Assembly: GCA_026398275.1 (NCBI GenBank)
Contig: JAPLTF010000024.1
Location: 1-64,000 of the forward strand
Length of the DNA stretch: 64,000 nt
DNA from: Verrucomicrobiota bacterium
GTDB taxonomy: Bacteria > Verrucomicrobiota > Verrucomicrobiia > Chthoniobacterales > Terrimicrobiaceae
Direction of reading: 5' to 3'
Numbering within the stretch: position 1 is the first letter of the stretch; the number at the start of each line of letters is the position of its first letter. A program made the translations under genes and the position numbers. This document shows positions 17,488 through 28,447 of the stretch, piece by piece. A model generated the notes under the pieces. That model saw nothing but the letters and a program-made list of their open reading frames with translations, was not told the origin of the DNA and did no database searches.

Positions 17488-18935
17488 TTGTCGTGGGTCA
17501 AAATGGCGACTTTTGTTGTTTGGTCCTTGTTGAGCGATGTGAGCAGGAGGTTCGGGACGAGGCCTAGCGCCAGGACCGAGAGGGCAAGGGCGAGGACGAG
17601 TGCCCTCGAGGCCGGAGCGGCAGCGGGGCTCGCGTCATCCCGCGCGGGCAGGACGAAGGCGTGCTTGAGGACGATGAGATAGTAGTAGAGCGAAACAGCG
17701 TTCATCGCGACGGCCAGGATCACGAGCCAGAGGTGGTTGCCGTTCGCGAGAGCCGATGTGAACAGGTAGAGCTTTCCGAAAAATCCGGCGAGCGGCGGAA
17801 TCCCTGCCAGGGAGATCAAAAACACGAGCAGGCAGAGCGCGAGCACGGGCGAGGATTTTGCCAGCCCGTCAAAATCGTCCAGCCGGGATCCGCCGCGCTG
17901 CTTTTCCACGATGGCCACGACCCCGAAGGCCCCGGCGGTGGTCAGGGCGTAAATGACGACGTAAAACAGAACCGCGGTCAGGCTCTCCTGGCTGGCGGAG
18001 CAAAGCCCGAGGAGAAGGTATCCGCCGTGGGCGATGGCCGAGTAGGCGAGGAGGCGTTTGACGTTGGATTGAACGAGCGCGGTGACGTTGCCGAGCACGA
18101 TCGACGCGGCGGCCATGAGCGCGAGCACGGGCGCCCAGCCCGGCAGGAATTGCCCCCATCCGGCCGATCCCGCCCAGTGTCCGAGCCCGCAGGTGAGGAG
18201 CTTGGCGAGGATGAAAATGCCGGCGACTTTCGAGCCCGAGGCGATGAGCGCTGCGGCGGCTGTGGGGGCGCCTTCATAAACATCCGGCGCCCAGAGTTGG
18301 AATGGAACGGCGGCGACTTTGAAGGCAAAGCCGGCGAGCGTGAGAACTATGCCGGCGATCAGGAGCGGATCGGCCACGCCGGAAACATTCGAGATGACAC
18401 CGAGGCTGGTGCTGCCGGTGACCCCGTAGATGAGGCTCAGCCCATACAGGAGGAAGGCGGCGGAGATGCTGCCGATGAGAAAATACTTCAGCCCGGCCTC
18501 GGCGGATGATCGGCTTTCCTTGGCGAAGGCGGCCAGGACATAAAGCGGGATGCTTGTCAGCTCGAGCGCGATGAAGATCATGAGGAGATCCTCCGTCCCG
18601 GTGAGCAGCATCATGCCGACGGTGCTGAACAGGATCAGGGCGAGGGATTCGGCGAGGTGGATTCCCGGAAACGAGTCGGAGGCGAAAACAACGGCGACCA
18701 GGCCGAGCGCGAGGATCACGAGCTTGAAAATCCGGGCCAGCGGGTCGAGGACGACCATTCCATGCAAGAAGTTTCCATCCACCGGGAGGACGAGCACGGC
18801 GGCTGCGGCAACCAGCCCGCCAAGGATGGTCGCGGCCGTGATGGCGGCTCTGGTGCCGGGCGTGGAAACCCCCAATCCGAGGACCACCAGCGCGGTGATG
18901 ACAAGGATGAGTTCTGGAGCAAGCGCGGACAGCAT
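17484..18935 (-). CDS. nuoN: NADH-quinone oxidoreductase subunit N
   Basis: NuoN is an antiporter-like proton-pumping subunit of complex I. The 483 residues form about 14 membrane helices with the family segments LLMIFIALELTSIPLYVLAA (Glu in the pumping channel), a VPFQLWAPDVYEGAPT loop and KRLLAYSAIAHGGYLLLG. Length matches the family. It is upstream of and overlapping nuoA, an inverted order relative to the canonical operon, where nuoN is last. Confidence 0.95.
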   Translation of the reverse strand: MLSALAPELILVITALVVLGLGVSTPGTRAAITAATILGGLVAAAAVLVLPVDGNFLHGMVVLDPLARIFKLVILALGLVAVVFASDSFPGIHLAESLALILFSTVGMMLLTGTEDLLMIFIALELTSIPLYVLAAFAKESRSSAEAGLKYFLIGSISAAFLLYGLSLIYGVTGSTSLGVISNVSGVADPLLIAGIVLTLAGFAFKVAAVPFQLWAPDVYEGAPTAAAALIASGSKVAGIFILAKLLTCGLGHWAGSAGWGQFLPGWAPVLALMAAASIVLGNVTALVQSNVKRLLAYSAIAHGGYLLLGLCSASQESLTAVLFYVVIYALTTAGAFGVVAIVEKQRGGSRLDDFDGLAKSSPVLALCLLVFLISLAGIPPLAGFFGKLYLFTSALANGNHLWLVILAVAMNAVSLYYYLIVLKHAFVLPARDDASPAAAPASRALVLALALSVLALGLVPNLLLTSLNKDQTTKVAILTHDK

Positions 18936-18964
18936 AAAGGAAAGGCGGATATCAGAACCCGGAA

Positions 18965-19048
18965 GTTGGAGCCGGGGCGCAAGCGCCCGCGGGACGCTTC
19001 GCGGAGTAGTCGGGGAGAATCGTAGGGGTTCTCCGCAGAGGCTTCAAC
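18965..19048. repeat. Nested inverted-repeat element upstream of nuoN
   Basis: GTTGGAGCC at the left edge and GGCTTCAAC at the right edge pair with one mismatch, and smaller hairpins such as GCGCAAGCGC and GCGGGACGCTTCGC lie between. It occupies the gap between nuoN and the ParE-type locus. The remaining bases to 19151 show no gene. Confidence 0.45.
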
Positions 19049-19151
19049 CCCCAAATCAGCGCATCTGAATATGGGGGCGCGTGCGAATCTCGGAGTCAGG
19101 AAAGGCAGTCTGTCCCTCTTGGAAAAGCCCGCCATGTCAAATGCAGCGTTG

Positions 19152-19446
19152 CTAAAAGATGGGGTCGGACTCACGCCGACCATCCCAACAACGCAGCACC
19201 TCCACGGTTCGTGACTCATAATGCACCCGGTAGAACACTTTGTAGTATTTGCCGACAACATATCGCCTGATTCCTGGTCGCTGCCGGACTTTGGGATGGC
19301 GTTCGGGAAAGAAAGTGAGGTTTTCACCATCTTGGATGATCCGTTCACCCAACTTGAGCGCTGCGGTGGGGTTATAGCCGGCTCCACCGAACCAGTCGTT
19401 CAAGGTCGTCCAGAAACGTGTCCTTGAAAATTACCTTGAAATCCAT
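19152..19446 (-). pseudogene. ParE/RelE-family toxin, disrupted by a frameshift
   Basis: ParE toxins poison gyrase. The proper start is ATG 19446, which overlaps the antitoxin stop by 16 bases and encodes MDFKVIFKDTFLDDLERLVRW, the usual ParE beginning. That frame then hits TAA. The rest of the toxin (NPTAALKLGERIIQDGEN ... YYKVFYRVHYESRTVEVLRC) continues in the next frame, down to 19152. A single extra base near 19375-19390 explains the break. The downstream frame has an ATG at 19403 but would lack the first beta-strand and helix, so the toxin is probably inactive unless the frameshift is bypassed. Confidence 0.75.
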
Positions 19447-19676
19447 TCTTGCAATCGGGTGCGTGCCTGACGTGCAGAATGCCCTTGATCCGGGGTCGCG
19501 TCGGCGCTCCTAATCGCCTCGTCCAGTGCACTCAGGAGCTGCGGGTCAAACTCGTCACATTCGTTGACACCACCACTTTCCTTCGCCTGGAATGTCGTCC
19601 ACGATTTCAAAGCAATGCGGCGGAGTTCCTCCGGCGGCATCTGGTCCAGTTGCGCTTCAATTTCAGCGTAGCTCAT
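19431..19676 (-). CDS. Antitoxin of the ParE-type locus
   Basis: The 81-residue protein starts MSYAEIEAQLDQMPPEELRRIALKSW; an earlier ATG at 19697 would add seven residues of no clear family character. The C-terminal segment (LLSALDEAIRSADATPD ... RTRLQEWISR) looks like an antitoxin toxin-wrapping tail. It precedes and overlaps the toxin, the usual order for this class. I cannot assign its DNA-binding fold with certainty. It appears intact although its partner is frameshifted. Confidence 0.65.
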   Translation of the reverse strand: MSYAEIEAQLDQMPPEELRRIALKSWTTFQAKESGGVNECDEFDPQLLSALDEAIRSADATPDQGHSARQARTRLQEWISR

Positions 19677-19809
19677 GACAGGGAAAGCTGGTCTCACCGG
19701 CAGGGGAAAGCAAGGACCGGAAGCTTGAAGGCTGACGAGGGACGAACGTCGAGGCCCAGTAAAGAAGGCTTCGCCTTCAACGGGCCAAGCGTCGAGGGCG
19801 GGAAGGAAA

Positions 19810-20169
19810 TCAGTAGGGGATCCGAATCATTGGATGATCTTTATCGAAGTCTTTCGTGTTCCGAGTGACGAGGATGCAGCCTTCGCTGTCTGCCGTAGCC
19901 CAGATCACGGCGTCGGGAAGTTTGAGCCGGTGCTTTCTTCGCGCCTCGACAGCAAGATGCGCGACTCGCGAGGAGAGTTCAACGATTCGCATGGACTCCA
20001 GAAGCCTCTTGGCGGCTGCTTCTTCCGACTCCGTGTCTGCTCCGCACATAATTTCCATCCACGAGATCACCGAATAACGGAGGTCATCGTAACGTTCGAT
20101 CTCCTCCGCAGCCCGTGTGTCCCCTTGGAGAAAATCAATCAGCACATCGCTGTCCAGGACCGCTTTCAT
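19810..20169 (-). CDS. vapC: PIN-domain toxin of the VapC type
   Basis: VapC toxins are Mg-dependent RNases. The 119 residues show the PIN acidic set: Asp6 and Asp8 in VLDSDVLIDFL, Glu in WMEIMCG, DAVIWATAD near residue 90 and a C-terminal TRNTKDFDKD. Its start overlaps the antitoxin stop by four bases (ATGA). All catalytic positions appear kept, so it should be active. Confidence 0.9.
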   Translation of the reverse strand: MKAVLDSDVLIDFLQGDTRAAEEIERYDDLRYSVISWMEIMCGADTESEEAAAKRLLESMRIVELSSRVAHLAVEARRKHRLKLPDAVIWATADSEGCILVTRNTKDFDKDHPMIRIPY

Positions 20170-20387
20170 TTATCCCATTCGGCACGGAGTGACTCGACAT
20201 ATTCCCTGCTGTTTATCTTCTTGGCGGCCCACGCACCAAAAGCATCCGCGCGGGGACTGGAATTCCGGGTTGAAAGAGCATCGCGAACAGCGCGCCGAAC
20301 AGCCTCGGCTCGGGAAATCCGTTCCCGCTGACACCACAAGTCAAGACCGCGCACTTGTTCCTCCGGCAAATCAACAATCGTCCTCAT
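20166..20387 (-). CDS. vapB: VapB-type antitoxin (ribbon-helix-helix)
   Basis: The 73-residue protein begins [20 protein letters not shown], the short beta-strand and helix of a ribbon-helix-helix repressor, followed by [15 protein letters not shown] and a toxin-binding tail. The ATG at 20387 is preferred to one seven codons upstream because it fits the fold and sits just behind the promoter. Such antitoxins repress their own operon through repeats at the promoter; two TATGATA copies occur here. Confidence 0.85.
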   Translation of the reverse strand: MRTIVDLPEEQVRGLDLWCQRERISRAEAVRRAVRDALSTRNSSPRADAFGAWAAKKINSREYVESLRAEWDK

Positions 20388-20396
20388 GATGACGTT

Positions 20397-20424
20397 ATCA
20401 TATATCATACAATCTGATTGTCAA
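20397..20424 (-). promoter_or_regulatory. Promoter of the vapBC operon, nearly leaderless
   Basis: On the minus strand TTGACA (20424-20419) and TATGAT (20402-20397) are 16 bases apart. The expected start site is only two or three bases before ATG 20387, leaving no room for a ribosome binding site. Tandem TATGATA copies overlap the -10 and could be the VapB operator. Confidence 0.65.
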
Positions 20425-20517
20425 TGGAGCGCGTTCGGGGTTCGCCTGCGGCGTCCTGCTGGCCTGGGTTTCCACATCCCCGATTGCAGAAATCCGGGCG
20501 CCGTCGTATGGGGGGGC

Positions 20518-22532
<2,015 letters not shown>

Positions 22533-22539
<7 letters not shown>

Positions 22540-23765
22540 AAAAACTCTCTCAGTTGCGGTTCCCGCGAATAGAGCCGGATGGCTTGGTCGTTCATGAGGT
22601 AGCGGAAGAGAGCGGGGTCGGTCCGGGTTCTGGTGGAATTCAATATTTTTGCAGCCTCGTCAAAGCGGCCTTTTCGCATGGCGATGTAGGCTGCGGAAAA
22701 TGCCGGTGCCAGATTCTTGTCCGGATCGCCCGCCACCGCCAGATCCCCGTCGGGTGAGGACTGGAGGGTTGCCAGAAGGACTGTGGCATCGACGAACGGA
22801 ATCAGATCGACCGGTTGGACCCGGGATCGTGTCGCCCGCAGAACCTCCAGCGCTTCGTCATTTTTTCCGTGCTCCCGAAGGAGTGCGGACAGTTCTATCA
22901 TGGGCAGGGGGTTTGAGACGTCCGCCAGGATCGCCTGCTTGAGAACAAGCTCCGAGCGCAGGTCGTTGTCGGCGAACTTCTGGGCTTTCGGACCCCCGCT
23001 TTTCCTGGCCTGGATCAAGGCCTGGAGGGCGATCGCGTCGGAGACTTTCTCCCGTTTGCGGATGCTTAGCGCAGCCTGTTCCCCGGCAAGAGCGACATCT
23101 CCGCTGCGCATGGCCGCCAGCGCGACGAGATACGACATCGATGCCACGTCGGGATTCCGGGTTTCCAGCTCTTGAAACACCTGCAGGGCCTCGCCGGACT
23201 TTCCTGCGCGCAAATTCTCAAAGGCGTTGTTCAGCCGCTCAAAATAATCCGGAGCAACCACGACGTCGGATTTTGTCTGCTCCCCGATCAGCCGCTTTAC
23301 TCCGGCATCCGCCCCAAGCTTCCAAGCGGTGAGCGAGGAGAAAATCGCGGTCGCGCAGACCAGGACGATGATCGCGAGAAAGGCATGGTCCACCCGAACT
23401 CTTTCCTGCCCCAGCGTCCGCAAGAACCAGCTGATGCGCCGACTGTCGAAACGGGGTGGCGTTCCGGCGGTCTCCGGTTCCGGTGGTGCTGACTCCCAGC
23501 CCTCGGGCTCACAGTCTGCATTGGGATCCATGGCCTGCGGAACCGCCTTCGCAACTCCTTCCCCGAGCGGGGGCACCGTCGGGTCGAAAACTTTCCGCTT
23601 GGGGTGCCTGAGTGCCATCGCTGGGAGAAATCCGCCCTTGGAGCCGGAAACCTCGGGCCGCTTTCCCCCTGCTGGTCCCTGGCCGGCATTCCGCGGATTT
23701 CCCGTCTGCTCCGGAACCGGGGGCGGAAGCTGCAGTTTTTTTTCGGAATGTTGTTCGTCAGGCAT
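22533..23765 (-). CDS. Membrane-anchored TPR-like protein of unknown function
   Basis: The 410-residue protein has a Pro-rich cytoplasmic N-terminus (about 1-125), a single membrane helix (around [19 protein letters not shown]) and a large C-terminal region of helical repeats resembling tetratricopeptides ([38 protein letters not shown]). No enzymatic motif is visible. It starts 18 bases after the stop of the DUF2723 gene upstream on the same strand. The pair probably form an operon and may act together on surface glycosylation or sorting; that link is inference. Confidence 0.7.
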
Positions 23766-23782
23766 GGGAGATATCGGGACAG

Positions 23783-26635
23783 TTAACGGGTGGCCGACTC
23801 CGGCTCCGTGAGTTTTTGAAATTCCGGCTCGCTGAGAAGCGGCTTGAAGCAGGGATCCTGCCGGATCCTCCCGCGGGCGGCAGGCCCGCCGAGAGCGGCG
23901 GCTTTCGCGGCGGCGGTGTAGAATTCCGCGGTATTTGTCTGCAGATACCAGGCCCGGGCGAGCAGATAATGGTTTTCATAGAAGGTCGGCTCGATTTCGA
24001 CAAGTCTCTGCGCGGGGGCAAGCGAGTCGAGAGGCTTGTTGCTGAGCTGGAAGTAGGCGATGGCGAACCTGAGAAAATCCGGATCGTCCCGGTGGAGTTT
24101 GAGCCCTTTGTCCAGCCACTCCCCGGACTTGCTGGTTTCGGCGACCTGCCTGTAGAGCGCGATCAGTTCTTTCAGAGCCTCACGGTTTTTCGGCTGCGCC
24201 TCAAGGGTTGACTCCAGAGACCGGATCGCCCCCTGAATCTCTTTGCGCTTGAGGGCGTGGCCTTGGATCTCCCGCCAGGCCGCTCCATTCGGGTCCTCCT
24301 GTGCCGCCCGCCCGAGATATTTCAGGATCCCGTCAAATTCGCCGCGCTCCCATTGGAGGAGCATGAGCGCGTTGAGCGAACCTCCCTCGCAGGGCCAGAG
24401 GTCCAGCGCGTCCTTGTAGGCCCGCTCGGCCTCGGGGAACATTTTCCAGTGCCTGTAGATATTCCCCGCCGTGCTTCTCAATTTGGAAAACGATCGCCGC
24501 GCATCGAAATCCGCACGGAAATTCGGATCATCGAGCAGGCGCGTTTTATAATCCGCCCAGAAGGAAAAGTCCGCTTTGACCGCCTCGTCCGGAATTTTTT
24601 CCAGTTTGGTTTTATTCATCCGGTAGACGAGGCCATGGGGGATGGCATAGTCGTAGGTCCATTCGATCGGGAAGCTTTCCTCGACAAAGAAGTCATGGGC
24701 ATCCCGGTTCTGGTTCCAGATCCAATGGAGCACGGCGCTGAAGGCGAGGAGCCCGTCAACCGCTTCGAGGCGCTTGCCAGTGTTGCGGTCGGGGGTCGCC
24801 GCGGCGACGATGGCCTTTTCCACCTCCCTGGGGTTTGGCAGCACCAGGAATCCTTCCGGGTAGGTGTGTTCCCGCCCGAGCCAGCGCTCGAACCCGTTTT
24901 TAACCTGCGGTCTTCCGCTGCTGTAGTGGTCGTGAAGATACTGCATGTAGAACGGATCGCCGAGCGCGTTCTGCGTGATGATGTAGAGGTCGCTGCGATC
25001 GAACGCGGGATCCCGCTTTACCGCACCCGCCTGGGGGCTCTCGCCAAAGATCATGTAGGTGGAAACAAAGCGTCCGGGATCGGTGCCGCCGATGACCACG
25101 CTGCCTTTCGGAAGATCTTTCAGCATGTCGTGGCCGAACTGCCATCCGAACCAATGATCCCGCTGGCTGGCCGCGTCGTAATTCTTGACCAGCGGCACGC
25201 CTGGCAGCAGGAGCAGCAGCCAGGCGGCGTGACGGAAGCCGGGAAAGCGCGCGAGGAGCAGGGAAAAGCAAACAAAAAAACCGGTTCCGCAGAGCAAGCC
25301 AAAAATCAGGTTCGTGTGGGCATGGTAGGGCATCTGGAGCCACCAGCCGCTGGCGTCGGTGCCCGCATCATCGAGCAGGGGCTGGAGAAATGCGGCGAGC
25401 CCAAATGCCGAAAACATAACGGCCAGCCAGGCGCGGTGCCGGGGATCGGACACGCGGAATACCAGCCCAAATGCCGCAAGCAACGCGAGGGCGCTGAACG
25501 GGGTAAAGTTTTTCAGGAGTTGCCAAAAAAAGAAGCCCGCCCAATTTTTCCAGTGCTCGAACGAGAAAGCCGGCTTCTGGATTGCCGGGGCGGGCGGTCC
25601 GTGAGGGATGAGATCCGTTTTTCTGGGAACGCCGACGAGCGGCCCGAGGACCCGCAGGCTCTGATCCGTGAGGTTTCCGCTGTATTGCGAGCGGTTGAAG
25701 GAGTAGAAAAATCCCTTCGCATCCCTCGTGTATCCCCAGTTCATCGGGGGATTCGTGGAGGAGGCGAACGGCATGTAGGCATAGGGCAACAGCCCCAGCA
25801 CAACCGCAAGCGGCAGCAGGGCGATGAGCCTCCACCTCACACGGTTTTTCCGCAGCACCACGTAGATCGCGGTCAGGGCGGCCACGCAGTAGAATACCCG
25901 CATCGCGGTCCTCAGCACCAGGGGATCCTGGGAGAGGACGGCGAGGGCCAGGTAGAAAAGCTCAGCCGTCAGCACCGCAGCGACCACAAGATCCCAGAAG
26001 ATCCGCCGCCGGACGAGGATCACCGCCAAAAACGGGAGTGGCGCGAGCGCAAGCGTCAGCTGGTGGTTGGAAAATGCCAGCGAGAGGAAAAAGAAAATCG
26101 AGAGCAGCAGCAGGAGGCTCTGCGGGCGGCGGAGCCAGGCGCAGGTCGCCGCCAGCGTCAGTCCGATCAGCAGGGCGTGCAGGGTGTAGATTTCCGCGAT
26201 GACCGCCTGTGACCACATGGACTGGCTGAACGCAAAAAGCCACGCGCCCGTGAGCGCCGCGATCGTTGACAGCCTCCCGGTCCTATTCACCGCATCAGGA
26301 AGCATCCAGCGCAGGGAACTCCGGCACAGCGCCGCCACAAGCCCGACCGCAAGCGCCCCGCAGATGCCGCTCAGAAGGTTGATCTTCCACGCATCATTTC
26401 CGAACGGCAGCAGGTGGATCAGCCAGGCCAGGATCGTCCACAGCGGGTAGCCGGTCGGATGCGGGACCCCGAACTGCTGGCCCGCCGTGATGAATTCCCC
26501 GGAGTCGAGGAGCGTGACGCTTGGCGCGGCCGTCCAAAAATAGACAGCGAAACTCAGCAGGGCCGCCGCGCCGCCTGCGGCAAGGTCGTTCCGGTCGAAA
26601 GCTCCTCCTGCGGGCTGCCGGCGTCCCGCGCTCAT
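23783..26635 (-). CDS. DUF2723 membrane glycosyltransferase with C-terminal TPR region
   Basis: DUF2723 proteins are multi-span GT-C-type transferases related to TMEM260 O-mannosyltransferases. The 950-residue protein has about 11-12 N-terminal membrane helices. The signature TLLDSGEFITAGQQFGVPHP (about 40-60) supplies the catalytic-type Asp/Glu in the first loop, and HPTGYPLWTILAWLIH follows. The C-terminal 350 residues are helical repeats. It lies directly downstream of a Thr/Asn-rich PEP-CTERM protein, a plausible substrate. Confidence 0.85.
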   Translation of the reverse strand: MSAGRRQPAGGAFDRNDLAAGGAAALLSFAVYFWTAAPSVTLLDSGEFITAGQQFGVPHPTGYPLWTILAWLIHLLPFGNDAWKINLLSGICGALAVGLVAALCRSSLRWMLPDAVNRTGRLSTIAALTGAWLFAFSQSMWSQAVIAEIYTLHALLIGLTLAATCAWLRRPQSLLLLLSIFFFLSLAFSNHQLTLALAPLPFLAVILVRRRIFWDLVVAAVLTAELFYLALAVLSQDPLVLRTAMRVFYCVAALTAIYVVLRKNRVRWRLIALLPLAVVLGLLPYAYMPFASSTNPPMNWGYTRDAKGFFYSFNRSQYSGNLTDQSLRVLGPLVGVPRKTDLIPHGPPAPAIQKPAFSFEHWKNWAGFFFWQLLKNFTPFSALALLAAFGLVFRVSDPRHRAWLAVMFSAFGLAAFLQPLLDDAGTDASGWWLQMPYHAHTNLIFGLLCGTGFFVCFSLLLARFPGFRHAAWLLLLLPGVPLVKNYDAASQRDHWFGWQFGHDMLKDLPKGSVVIGGTDPGRFVSTYMIFGESPQAGAVKRDPAFDRSDLYIITQNALGDPFYMQYLHDHYSSGRPQVKNGFERWLGREHTYPEGFLVLPNPREVEKAIVAAATPDRNTGKRLEAVDGLLAFSAVLHWIWNQNRDAHDFFVEESFPIEWTYDYAIPHGLVYRMNKTKLEKIPDEAVKADFSFWADYKTRLLDDPNFRADFDARRSFSKLRSTAGNIYRHWKMFPEAERAYKDALDLWPCEGGSLNALMLLQWERGEFDGILKYLGRAAQEDPNGAAWREIQGHALKRKEIQGAIRSLESTLEAQPKNREALKELIALYRQVAETSKSGEWLDKGLKLHRDDPDFLRFAIAYFQLSNKPLDSLAPAQRLVEIEPTFYENHYLLARAWYLQTNTAEFYTAAAKAAALGGPAARGRIRQDPCFKPLLSEPEFQKLTEPESATR

Positions 26636-26740
26636 GACGGCATTTTCATTCCGGCATTCGAGTGGGAAAGGAACCTCCCGTCAAGCAGGCGGGATCCGTT
26701 TCCCGTCGCGTCCGGCCGCACTTCGTTCCGTCTCGAACGC

Positions 26741-28348
26741 TCAGATCTTCTTCCTGCGGACACGGCCCTTGTAAGCGGCGAACCCGATGAAGAAGACAAT
26801 CGTTGCCACGGCAAACGTGGGCTCGGGAATGGCGTGCAGGGGATCCCCGAGCTCGATCAGCCAGCTGCCGACCGAAGGGGCGGCGCTGACATAGGGCGAT
26901 CCGTTGTTGAAGCGATCGCTGTAGGTCATCCCATACACGGAATTGGTGGAGTTCTGATAAATGATGTTCGCATACTCATTGAAGAAGCCGTTCGTGGACT
27001 GGACATCGGAAAATGCGACGATGGGGTTGAGGTTCCACCAGTCTCCGCTGGGGAGTTCCCCCAGTGGCGTGGATCCGAACTGCGCCACGGTGTTCGTGCT
27101 TCCCGGGAATCCCGCGCTGTAGCCCGCCGAGAGTTCGCCCGGAATCTGGGCGCGGACAATATTCGCGGCCGGGTTGTTTCCGCCATCAACAAACCCGGCG
27201 ATGTTGGTTGTGAAGTTCGCCCAGCCCGCCCCCCCCAGCGTGATGTTGGTGCCGGGGGAGTAGTCCCCGTAGTAGGTGAATGCGGCGGCCAGCAGGGATT
27301 CTCCCGGGCCGGGAGTGACTGAAAAAACCACATTGCTGCTGACGTTGACATTGGTGCTGATCGGCGTGCCGCCGACCGCGTAGCCGATCTTCGTGGTTGT
27401 GATCTGGCCGGTGGCGGTGAAGGCATATCCGTTCGTCGTGCTGCTCACCTGGTTGGTGAGAACAAAGACGACGTTGGCATTGGTGTAGGCGACATTGGTG
27501 CCCGGGGTTTGGACGGTGTTGTAGCCGCTCTGGTTGCTGAAAACCGTGGTCGTGTTGCTCAGGCTTCCGAAGTAGCCGGAGAAGTTCGTGAATCCGCCGA
27601 AATCCGCGGCGTTCGGCTGCCCCGCCCCGAACTGCGTGGGGCCCAGCACGCGGGTGATCTGTCCGTTTGTGTTCGAGAGAATCGTATTGGTGGCCCCTCC
27701 GGTGACGGCCTGAAACTGGGTCAGCATCGCCGCGGTGGCGGGCGCGGAGGGATTAAACCCGACAGTTGCCAGAGGGGTGCCGGTCGCGTTGCTGGATGCG
27801 TAGTTGCTGACTCTGACCGGTGCGGTAAAATAGTTAATCGCCGTGATATCTCCCTGATCGTTGGCATTGTTGCCGTAGTATGTGAGCTCCACGGTGGTGT
27901 AGGGGATGTGGTAGCTGGGATCGACGGTGGCACTGGGACTTATGCCGCTGAGAGAATATTGCGAAACAGGGAGAGGAGACCCGTAGGAAATATACACCAC
28001 AGCCGAGGGTGCGTTGCTCGTCCAGGTGAGCCCTCCCGCCGCATTGATGTCTTGAAGGAGCACCGAATTGGCAAAGAGATTTCCCACTTGAGTATTGGTC
28101 CCGACGGTATTTGTGTAGGTGTTCCACACGAATTGATTCGCGCCGTAGGTCACGCCAGGGATGTTGGCGCTGTTCGTCGGCGACGATGCCGGATTCTGGC
28201 CGCGCTGGATGGTGATCCAGGTGTTCGTGGCGCTATACTCCGTGCCGGTGTTCGTGAAGAACATGTTGAGCTGTGAAGCCGCCGCCGTCTGCGCCGCGGC
28301 GAAGAGAGCCAATGCGAATAAACCCCCGAGCCATTTTATTTTTTTCAT
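26741..28348 (-). CDS. PEP-CTERM-anchored surface protein
   Basis: The 535-residue protein has a signal peptide (MKKIKWLGGLFALALFAAAQ...AAA), a body very rich in Asn, Thr, Ser and Gly (beta-rich, low Lys), and a C-terminal sorting signal: the PEP motif in AIPEPTFAV, a hydrophobic helix (ATIVFFIGFAAY) and a basic end (RVRRKKI). Exosortase (EpsH/XrtA) would cleave at PEP. The composition offers many O-glycosylation sites. No exosortase gene is present in the window. Composition and GC3 differ from the neighbours, as is common for such exported proteins. Confidence 0.9.
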   Translation of the reverse strand: MKKIKWLGGLFALALFAAAQTAAASQLNMFFTNTGTEYSATNTWITIQRGQNPASSPTNSANIPGVTYGANQFVWNTYTNTVGTNTQVGNLFANSVLLQDINAAGGLTWTSNAPSAVVYISYGSPLPVSQYSLSGISPSATVDPSYHIPYTTVELTYYGNNANDQGDITAINYFTAPVRVSNYASSNATGTPLATVGFNPSAPATAAMLTQFQAVTGGATNTILSNTNGQITRVLGPTQFGAGQPNAADFGGFTNFSGYFGSLSNTTTVFSNQSGYNTVQTPGTNVAYTNANVVFVLTNQVSSTTNGYAFTATGQITTTKIGYAVGGTPISTNVNVSSNVVFSVTPGPGESLLAAAFTYYGDYSPGTNITLGGAGWANFTTNIAGFVDGGNNPAANIVRAQIPGELSAGYSAGFPGSTNTVAQFGSTPLGELPSGDWWNLNPIVAFSDVQSTNGFFNEYANIIYQNSTNSVYGMTYSDRFNNGSPYVSAAPSVGSWLIELGDPLHAIPEPTFAVATIVFFIGFAAYKGRVRRKKI

Positions 28349-28447
28349 GATCGCAAAACCCCGTTCCGGAATTAAGGCCTCCGGCCTGCCGGGTCAAGAG
28401 CATTATGGCCTGGGTCAAGGCGGGCGCTTCCGGCTTCGCCGGGCCGA

